Positions 23,401 to 31,209 of a stretch of 31,209 bases of DNA are shown here, piece by piece. Origin of the DNA: Azolla pinnata (Eukaryota > Streptophyta > Polypodiopsida > Salviniales > Salviniaceae). The stretch lies in assembly GCA_037176905.1 (NCBI GenBank), contig JBBBWG010003671.1:1-31209 (forward strand), written 5' to 3'. Under the pieces are notes generated by a model. The model was given only the letters and a program-made list of their open reading frames with translations. It made no database searches and had not been told where the DNA came from. Within the stretch, counting starts at the first letter, position 1; each line of letters starts with the position of its first letter. Both the position numbers and the translations under genes were made by a program.

Positions 23401-23675
23401 TGGAATTAGACCGAAATGCAGGGAGACTATGCACGCAAAGTGTGCGAGCGATGTGGTGAACAAATGGGAAAGGAAAGAAGAGAGGGAGGCCCACTTACTT
23501 TGGAGCTCCGATAATCCCACCATTGAGAGGGATCCTTGAAATAGTTCTTCCAAGCTCGCTTCAGGCGAGCTTCAGCCGATCTGCTGCTGGTGCTGGTGCT
23601 GGTGCTGTTGCGAGAAGCCATTGATGCAGATCCGAGTCTTACCCTAATCCTCCAGAGTTTCGGAGTATGGATCAC
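20461..23675 (-). CDS. PLS-class pentatricopeptide-repeat protein with N-terminal PDF-like motif
   Basis: Organellar RNA-binding protein of the PPR family. Two exons, 23675-23499 and 23364-20461, give about 1,026 residues; the 134-base intron has donor AAA|GTAAGT and acceptor TTTCAG|AAG. Splicing joins a block at residues 41-59 (WKNYF..P..WWDYR..K) to 60-77 (KNPQDPDFRHR..KECLW). That resembles the PDF motif of plant OSB single-stranded-DNA-binding proteins. The first 40 residues are Arg/Ser-rich with no acidic residue up to Glu36, as in an organellar presequence; Met19 (23621) is an alternative start. Residues from about 215 carry successive P, L and S repeats with VVSWNALIAG and LVDMYSKCG-type cores. 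One repeat pair appears shortened near 22200-22230. The C-terminus stops within an E-like domain at ...AAYICMANIYAED, with no E+ or DYW domain. Confidence 0.85.
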
Positions 23676-23724
23676 GGGGCTTTGCAGGAACCTGCGAGTC
23701 GTGGAGTTACTCTTGAAGGAAGAA

Positions 23725-24120
23725 ATTAGGGTTTAAGGGTTCTGGGTTCTTGGCTTAAGGGTTTTCGGTTTTAGGGTTTTAGGGTTTTAAGGTTTAGGGT
23801 TTTAGGGTTTTAGGGTTTAGGGCTTTGTGTTTAGGATTTAGTGTTTTAAAGTGTTTTGGTCGAGGGTTTAAGGGTTTTTTATTTACGATTTAAGGTGATT
23901 GGGATTTAAGGGCTTTAGGTTTAGGATTTAGGGCTTAAGGGCTTTAGTTGTAGGATTGAGGGTTTTAGGGTTTCGGGTTTCGGGTTCTAGATTTAGGGTT
24001 GAAGTGTTTAATGGTTTTAACGGTTTAAGGGTTTACAGGTTTAACAATTGAAGGGTTCAACAATTAAAGGGTTCAACAATTCTGGATTTTGGATTTAACA
24101 GCTTAAGGATTTAAGGGTTG
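23725..24120. repeat. Degenerate telomere-like TTTAGGG / TTTTAGGG repeats upstream of the PPR gene
   Basis: Plus strand reads repeated TTTAGGG, TTTTAGGG and TTTAAGG words, clearest at about 23770-23820 and decaying through TTTAAGGG and TTCAACAATTAAAGG words to about 24120. In PPR gene direction it reads CCCTAAA, the telobox orientation. There are no exact hexamer arrays as at 12787. Confidence 0.8.
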
Positions 24121-25600
24121 TTATCCCAATGAGGAAGGAAGAAGAATGAGGAGGGAATTTCTAAACTGGATCAGTCAAATTTTTTGTACAAATAAGAAGC
24201 TATCGAGGAATACAATAGTTTTTGAATCAGACTGATTGATTTTTTCACATAGAGAAGAAGCAAAAAAACAGTTTTTTTTTAATTGGATCGGTCGATTTTC
24301 ATCGGTACAGATAAGAAGTTGCAGATGGTGCAAATTGAACTACTGTATTCTTCAGCACCATTATCACAATCATACAATTTTGGTTATATACTAAATACAA
24401 GGGTCTTCATCTTTCATGCCCATTTGAAAAACCGATTTATCCCAATAAAGAGTGTATGTGGTGAAATGAGACAACCGATTGTATGTGACCGTTACCATCT
24501 ATAATTGTTGGGTAATGAGTTGGTGTCACAGTTCAGGGTTTTAGATACTGGAAACGCTACCCATTAACCTTATCTCTCTTCGATCGCGATGACAAAACCT
24601 TAGAACAAGGCGTAGGCAAATTTGTTCTTTAGTCCACCAAAACAAACCGGCCTTATCACATCCGGAAAAGTCCAATAGTCACTGCAACGATTCGAGGAAA
24701 AGCGAGTGCATTTTTGGGGCTAAGGGAAGAATTGGAACCAATCCTTAGCATTATATGTTGAGCCATAATGGCGAGGAGCTTCGATTACCATGCCATCTTA
24801 CCACAACTAGCTCGATCCTCTCCATCAGGCCGACAAGATTTGCAAAGATGGTGATTGCACCCACATATTCATGAAGCGTGCGCCAGATATAATGTCGATC
24901 TCTTTTGAGCATTATTGGATCTGCTACATGCATATATGTTTGTCACGGTCATTGATGGTCAGCTTGTTGAATTTGGACATACTCTGTTGAACAATTTAGA
25001 AGTCGTGTGATCAATCTCGTTTGTTGATGTCCAACTGTTGCTTGCTTTGAACAATATCAGATACTCAACTCTCGCTTAAGCTTGCACTTGAAAATATCAA
25101 GAACTTGGATCGATATTACACAAAGAAAAATGAAATAAATATAATAAGGCTCGATTAATATTTCATAAAAATTACAAAAACATTGCTCAAATTTGATGTA
25201 TTAGTTTAAAACCAAAGTCATGTAAAAGTGGTTTGTCATTAGTTCGTGATATGATTTGAAAATATAGTAGAATTTGTACCTTGAATAATTTGACATATTG
25301 TGATCAATACTGATTTTGCCTCCTTTGATTTCTCTGATTTTAAAAATGTTGATCTCTAGATCCCATTGAGTTTTGAGTTCAATGACAACAATTTTCATCA
25401 ATACTTCAAGAATAATTTCTTGTTCCTCAAGTCTTTGTTGTTGTACATTTACATGTGTAACATCACATAAAAGTGTTTGTTTTACATCCAAAGACATTGT
25501 AATGACTTGGTCAATCTCTTTAGAAATTTTATTTTGAAATTTTTATGATATATTACCATCCGTATTGATACAAACCATGATTTCATCTCAAAGTTCCTTG
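24121..25600. other. AT-rich intergenic stretch, no recognised gene
   Basis: Contains two open frames on the minus strand (24751-24933 and 25201-25497). The second is lysine- and glutamine-rich with coiled-coil-like spacing and could be a further piece of the neighbouring transposon, but I cannot match it. The rest is noncoding in appearance. Confidence 0.4.
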
Positions 25601-25635
25601 ATATTTTTTTTTGTCAAGCAATCTATAATTATGAA

Positions 25636-27074
25636 TCAAGTTAATAAAAGTATCAACACATTTACTTCAAATTCAAGATCTTGCGTTTGAAGATCAATAA
25701 CTTGAAACGATTGAATATTGTGTGCTTTCTTGAAATAATTATAAAGAGTTTCGTGTTTGGTTTCATTCCAATAAATATTAATGAGGTTAGATACATCTAA
25801 CAAATGTGCCGACTTATCAAATGTCACACATGTAACACCTCTTTTCATTCTATTATTTACATTTTCCAAACAAATTTTGAAATCCTCTAAATTGTTATGG
25901 AAAAGATAAAAATTTTCGAATAAAATGATATTTGTACATTATTTATCAATAACCCCCATGTCCAATGATTGCTTCCAAGATGTGATATTACTTCTTCTTC
26001 AAATGCCTACATATGACTTAGAGCATTATTAAGGACCAATAACACTCAACAAGTGGTACAACAACGAATATATAACACGAAAAACTTATCAAAACTACTA
26101 GTTAAATGAAATGATATTATCTAATCATTTTTCAAGGCAAAATAAGGTATTTGCCATGAATTGCTAGCAATGCATGCTAGTTCTTTTGCTTTTCTCATCA
26201 TAATTCTTTTTGTACTAGTTGCTCAAATGATTTCTTTCTACCACGAATTGTGGAATATGAATCTTTAGAGGGTAGCAACATCATATATATTGAAATTAAA
26301 TGAAAGGACAAACCACTTTCATCCATGTTATAGATGTAAGTACGATCATACTCATTGATTACTCCATAAAGTGTTTCCAAATGTACATTATAACACACAA
26401 CTAGAGTAACTCACTTGAATGGTTTCTTTCTATCACGAATTGTAAATGGATTTTCCAAGGGTAAAAACATTGTATACATTTGAACTAAATTAAAGAACAA
26501 ACCAGTCTCATCTATGTTGTAGACGTACGAACGATCATATTCATTGATTACTTTATAAAGTGTTTCCAAAGTTGCACTACAACACACAACTAGAATAACT
26601 TACTCAAATAATTGTTTTTTCTACCACGAATTGTAGATGAATCTTCAAAGGGTAGAAACATTATATATCTTGGAACTAAACTAAAGAACAAACCAGTTTC
26701 ATCCATGTTCTAAACGTAAGTAGGATCATACTCATAAATCACTCTATAAAGTATTTCTAAATATGCTAATAACTCTAGATCATTTCGATCAATTTTGTCT
26801 ACTTCTCCATACAAGTTAATTGAAATCAAGCATTGACATGACGAAACTTTTCAAACCAACCCTAGGTTGCCTTGAACTCACTATTAAGGGTTTACTGTAG
26901 TTGGTATCTTGATCTTCTTGACTTAGTCGCCTCTTGATAGCTTGATTCAATTGCACGGTTTATGAACATCTCCATTGCATTTGCTTGGCTTGATGTTTTG
27001 GTATTATTTAGTATTATACTTAACAATAAAAGTTTATAAGCATAGTCAATACTTATTAATATGTACACTAACAA
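25636..27074 (-). mobile_element. Decayed pogo/Tigger-like DNA transposon (DDE_1 transposase remnant)
   Basis: In minus-strand order there is a GWFEKFRH word near 26855, then LYGEVDKIDRNDLEL (26764-26816). These recall the CENP-B-type helix-turn-helix of pogo transposases (GW..KF..RH...LHGEA). Next comes NMDETGLFF...LLP..D..STIRGRKK (three copies, 26213-26772), the first catalytic Asp region of DDE_1. Last is a C-terminal segment, DVSNLINIYWNETKHETLYNYFKKAHNI (25869-25636), matching the family's final AW..V...TI.NCF.KA block. Reading frames are interrupted many times, so the copy is dead. No terminal inverted repeats or TA target duplications were located. Family naming rests on remembered motifs. 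Confidence 0.65.
26213..26772 (-). repeat. Three tandem ~192-bp copies of a transposase segment
   Basis: The landmark TTTCTTTCTACCACGAATTG and its variants recur at 26231, 26424 and 26615, spaced 193 and 191 bases. Each unit also contains the codons for NMDE(T/S)GL and a shared ACACACAACTAGA junction. The copies are diverged and unequally decayed. Confidence 0.85.
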
Positions 27075-28600
27075 GCTCTTCTTAAAACAATTGTGGAGTT
27101 ATTTAATGTACAAATGAATGACCGTATTCTCTAGTATCCTCATTAAGCAATAATTATCTATAAGAAAATTACAAACTTGCTCTCTATATTGCATGTCATG
27201 CACCAAATGTCAAGGCTAAAACTATCGGACCTATGTGTGAACATAGGTGGATTTATTGGGCAATCAAGAAAACTTGAAATCATTATTGTTATAAAATAAG
27301 CTTAACATGCGTGACTAGTTAGCCGTGAACCAACTAATTGATACAAACTCAAATGTGTGTGACCAACTTATTGAGGATTTTAGACTGGATCATCAAACAA
27401 CCAAGGAGCAAATAAGCTAAACATTGAGGAGTCAAGAGCTAGATCAGCAACCAATTATATATTAATAATACATGTGTACCATTTAGATTCCACAATCTAG
27501 CACCCATCTTTCATTTAACGTAATGAGAAAATAATAGTTATTCTTTGTCAAGACTATACTCTAACATGTAGCTGTAGTAATGTGTTTAATCAATTTGCTT
27601 TCTAGTAAAACAATTATACCGTACATAGCCCATGTTCAGTAACATACAAACTAAAAGAAGAATTTCCTTTCTCTCTTTCCCCCCAAGTATCTCTCCCGTC
27701 TTTCACTCCCCTCTCGCGTGCTCGATTGCTCGTATTTTCCCTTCTCTTGCTCGCTCATTAGCTTATTATGTATGAACATTGAGGCAATGGGTGGGCAATA
27801 TTTTGCAAAGTGGAAGTGCAAAGTGTCGAGATGTGTTTCGACTATCTCATTTAATTAGTACTTGATAGGAATTGAGATATAAATAGTACTTATATCATCC
27901 ATTGAGAGCATGATGTGCAGGCAATTGCAATTCTCTTAGTTGGATCAGGAGAAGCGACCAGGAATCGGAGACTTTTATCAAAGAGAGCTCGTTGGTCGGT
28001 AGTCCCTCCCCCTCGGAGAGAATACTCTATGAGCAAGGGCAGTTGTGTCCTTCTATGTCTGGGGAAGATAAACTATGATTAGGAAGTGAACGCGTACAAT
28101 GTTGTTTGTGTATCCATTCATAGCTTACAAAGAATATTTACTAATCAAATTGGGCACATAGTAGAGGGGATGATTATTAACTGAGACCCTATAGGGTTAT
28201 CAACCGTAAAAAAAAGAGTTTGTCCTTGAAAGGGGTTTATATACAAGACATCGAGGTTGTCTCGATTAGAAGCGTTTAGCCGATAGAGCAGATCTCCTAA
28301 GTAAGTACATACATATATAGCTAGGCACTTAACAATTTTATGGAGTACAGGACGACATGGACTTGTACACACTTGTTGGAACACAAGTAGCTTGATCGAT
28401 TATTTTAGTTAATTCATCGTCATCAATCTCCCTTTGGTTTTTTTTTTTCTTAAAGTTGTGGGGCAGCTCCAAAGCTACCGAAAACATCTTCTTCCTGTCT
28501 TATTTTTGCTTGCTTCAACATGCGGATCGATCTATGCAGCGCACGACGACGGGATTCGCAACTAACGAAAGAAGTGTTGGGTGTGAGTTAGGATTCGAGC
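27075..28600. other. AT-rich stretch, no recognised gene
   Basis: No coding region or RNA gene is supported. A CT-rich, promoter- or leader-like patch lies at about 27660-27770. The open frame at 28145-28384 (minus) shows no family features. Confidence 0.45.
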
Positions 28601-28966
28601 CACGCAAAGAAGAGTGGATGTAGTAGGAGATGGTGTGTGTGTGTGTGTGTGTATTGCAATGCATGCATGCATGCTCTTGGGCACAGAGCAGATGCATAAG
28701 AGAGGGAGAGCAGAGCAGATGCAGAGGTCTGTATTGTGTCGTTTGCATGCATAAGGTGAGCTCGTCGTGGACCTAAATCCCCAAGAGTCTTGCTCTGCAT
28801 CTCCCTGTATATATACGTATAGCTACACATACGCGTATACGTATACGTATACGTATACGTGTGTATCGATACAGGTGTGTATGTATGTATGTGCATGTAT
28901 AGATAGTGCTGGTATTTTCTTCTTCATCATCTTCTTCACCATCACCACCATCACCATCACCATCAT

Positions 28967-28998
<32 letters not shown>

Positions 28999-29987
28999 TC
29001 TTCTTCTTCTTCTTCTTCTTGCTATTTGTTTTTTCCCTTCAGGTTTTAAAAAATTTTCAGGCTTCCTAATTTGGTTAGCACTCTTTGTGCCCCCTTTTTG
29101 GGTTTGTGCTCTCTCAAAAATCCTCCCTCATGCTTTTTCTTCCTCCTCAACTTTGGTGGATATGTACATGGAAAGCTTGACATGAAGCTGCCATAGCCAC
29201 TACTGTATATATATAATTGATTTATATTTATATTTATTTACAACTAACCCACAATTGCATAATCTATGTGCATGCATGTGTCGGTCATCATGTATGCATG
29301 TGATGCCCATTTCCATTTCACAAAAAGAGGTGGGCAATCCATCCATCCATGCATGCATGCATGCATGCATCCATCCATCCATTTAGATTAAAACCCCTTC
29401 TCCCCTTCCCTTCCCCAACCCTTAAACATCAAGACAAGGACCCCCCCCCCCTTCTTGTGTACATATAGATTCTATCCTCAAAGCCAATGTCATTTTAATT
29501 AGCCAATTCTTTTGAATCATCTCGTAGGCGAGAGAGAGAGAGAGAGGGAGAGGTCGCATCAATTGGTTAGATCTCGACACGGGCATGATCGATCGGATCG
29601 GATCGGATCGGATCGGGTCCGATCGATCGACTATGCGGGCGAGTGATTTGCACAGCTCGATTGTTGAGAGCCAGTACGGATGGGGATCGGGATCGGATCA
29701 TCGTTGCTCGCTCCGCTCTGCTCTGCAGCTGGATTGATGATGGGTGATGGTGCAAGAGGCGGATTTTCGGTGGCATGATCCCCAGACCGTATGAATCCGG
29801 CAGCGGCCCCGATCATCGAAATCAATCGGCATCGGCGGCGGCAGAAGAGATGGTGAGGTGTGAGCATTGCAAATTAGGGTTAGACTAGAGAGAAGCGCCC
29901 TGCACTGCACTGCTCTCCCATCGATTCGATTCGATTCGATTCGATTCGATTCGATTCGATTTGATTTGAGTCGATTCGATTCGATGC
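28600..29987 (+). other. Microsatellite-rich upstream region and leader of the AHL gene
   Basis: Contains (GT)n at 28633-28652, GCATGC repeats at 28659-28674, (ACGTAT)n at about 28829-28862, (CAT/CTT)n at 28920-29022, CCATCC/GCATGC runs at 29339-29381, poly-C at about 29440, GA at 29529-29547, (GATCG)n at 29587-29631 and (TCGAT)n at 29922-29985. The last abuts the start codon. The transcript start and any leader intron cannot be placed. Confidence 0.6.
29922..29985 (+). repeat. (TCGAT)n microsatellite directly before the AHL start codon
   Basis: About thirteen pentamers, with a slightly altered unit (TTGAT TTGAG) near 29961-29970. The altered unit supplies an in-frame TGA at 29967-29969, which fixes the AHL start at 29988. 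Confidence 0.9.
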
Positions 29988-30676
29988 ATGGCGGGCCAAG
30001 GAGATCACCAGCACCAGCCTCATCGCAACCAGCTGTTGCACCATTCCCTGCATCAATCTGGATCCAACAACAACAACAACATCATCATCAATGCTGTCGC
30101 AGCCGCCGGCTCTAGCGGCGGCGCTAGTGGCGGCAACGGGAACATGGGCATCGCTGTAACTCCTGCAGCATCAGGATCCGCGTCCGCAGCCCATCTAGTA
30201 GCTCCAGCGGCCGCCGCCTCGCCCGCTCCTGCTGCTGCTGCGACCAGTGCCGCCAGTATATTGAGCCGCGATCAGTACCTCCTCAACCTCCACCACCATG
30301 ACAATAGCCATCACCATCGCCTCCAGCTGATTGCAGCTGCAGGCGGCGAGAATCACAACAACAGCAGCGATAGCAATCATCAGCAGCAGCAGCAGCACCA
30401 CCACCCTCAACAGCAGCAGCAGCCGCTGGCGCCGCCACATAACCCTCCTCCGTATCCAGCTGCTGCAGCTCCGGATCATGCAGGCCTCGTGCATCACAAC
30501 CTGGATCATCATCTTCGACAGCATCTCCCGCATAATTACCTCGGCCAGCAGCAGCAGCAGCAGCAGCACATCGCCAAGGGCAGCAACTATGAGCGCGGCT
30601 TCGGTTTCCACAGCCTTGGCGGCGGCGGCCATGTGAGCCTGCATGCTCATCACCACGCCGCCCTCCGGTATGCTCA

Positions 30677-30744
<68 letters not shown>

Positions 30745-31044
30745 GCACCAGCACGTCGGACAACACTACGCCTCCCTCCCAAGCGACGCCGGCAGGCACC
30801 GCAAACAACAACAACAACAACAAGAAGAATCACGGGCAACAGCATGGGCGGCATCAGCCTGTGCACCATCAGCAGCATCGCCGTCAGCAGCATCAGCATG
30901 AACATTATCATGGACACAATAAGCACAGCGGGGAAGAGGAGGATGGGACGAGCACCGGGGATGGGAACGAGGGCGGCGGAGGTGGCGAGGAGGAGGAGGA
31001 GGAGGAGGAGGAGGAGGAGGAGGACAGCAGCGGGAGCAGGGCGC

Positions 31045-31080
<36 letters not shown>

Positions 31081-31209
31081 AGCAGGCGGGCGAGGAATCG
31101 GGCGGGGGCGGAGGAGGGCGGAGGCGGCCGAGGGGGCGGCCGCCGGGGTCGAAGAACAAGCCGAAGCCGCCGATCATCATAACGCGGGACAGCGCGAACG
31201 CGCTGCGGG
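29988..31209 (+). CDS. AT-hook motif nuclear-localised (AHL) protein, clade A, 3' end outside window
   Basis: Nuclear AT-rich DNA-binding protein. The frame is open from ATG at 29988 to the window end (407 codons). It is fixed by an in-frame TGA seven codons upstream. The window stops just after a type-I AT-hook, RRRPRGRPPGSKNKPKPP (378-395), followed by the conserved IIITRDSANALR that leads into the PPC/DUF296 domain, so the PPC domain must lie beyond the edge. The N-terminal 370 residues are almost all low complexity: Gln, His and Ala runs, about 15 Asn in a row near 30695-30745, 11 Glu then Asp (30989-31024), and an Ala run (31048-31080). This is far longer than in typical angiosperm AHLs, where the hook usually lies within the first 100-150 residues. 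No intron signal is needed in the visible part, in line with clade-A genes usually being intronless. Confidence 0.9.

Noticed and set aside
23365-23553. Intronless PPR start at 23553
   Set aside because: The resulting 63-residue N-terminus has no targeting or family features. Splicing at a consensus GTAAGT donor restores a recognisable WWD...PDF block.
25201-25497. Minus-strand open frame with coiled-coil character
   Set aside because: AT-rich, no motif and no sign of conservation; kept only as possible transposon flank.
26213-26772. CRISPR-like or satellite array
   Set aside because: The units are adjacent with no unique spacers and encode a diverged transposase segment.
28567-28610. tRNA B-box-like word (GATTCGAGCC)
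   Set aside because: No matching A-box, acceptor stem or anticodon arm is present nearby.
30195-30926. Long antisense open frame (243 codons) over the AHL gene
   Set aside because: It is the mirror of CAG/AAC/CAT repeats and gives Val/Leu/Met homopolymers. The sense frame ends in a true AT-hook and TRDSANALR motif.
30643-31182. Plus-strand open frame rich in Thr then Arg
   Set aside because: Off-frame reading of the Asn and Glu runs of the AHL gene; it has no domain and overlaps the real frame throughout.

Overview
This is nuclear DNA from a land plant. It is AT-rich, has many small spliceosomal introns, and carries plant-type genes: a GH28 pectinase, two chloroplast proteins with transit-peptide-like N-termini, a very large PLS-class PPR protein and a clade-A AT-hook (AHL) regulator. 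The repeat style of the PPR protein, the long simple-sequence 5' regions and the exon structures suggest a seed-free plant, most likely a fern. That is inference from style, not a database match.

Layout: (1) 482-5153, minus: a complete nine-exon polygalacturonase gene. (2) 5154-7252: intergenic, with a segment at about 5757-5905 (minus) that reproduces the 5' end of U2 snRNA behind a correctly spaced TATA box. (3) 7253-10779, minus: a chloroplast rhomboid of the RBL11 type in eight exons. (4) 10780-12760: AT-rich direct repeats and microsatellites. (5) 12787-19225, plus: a promoter bounded by inverted telomere-like tracts, then a 13-coding-exon ABC1K1/PGR6-type plastoglobule kinase. (6) 20461-23675, minus: a two-exon PPR gene whose first exon carries an OSB-like PDF motif; telomere-like sequence again lies upstream. 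(7) 24120-28600: gene-poor AT-rich DNA with a decayed pogo/Tigger-like DNA transposon containing a tandemly triplicated transposase segment. (8) 28600-31209, plus: a microsatellite-rich leader and the N-terminal 407 codons of a clade-A AHL protein, cut by the window edge just after the AT-hook.

RBL11 and ABC1K1 are divergently arranged and both products should act in the chloroplast (inner envelope protease and plastoglobule/thylakoid kinase). ABC1K1 and the PPR gene converge. No operon-like logic is expected. The exon models were built by hand from reading frame, splice consensus and remembered family sequences. Phases close across all four spliced genes, but PG exon 4 and RBL11 exon 2 are tentative. 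The most unusual items are an exon-fragment copy inside a hairpin in a PG intron, the U2-like segment, three GC-AG introns among about 29, the telomere-like tracts around two promoters, the PDF-PPR fusion and the triplicated transposase segment. I saw no clearly new multi-gene system.
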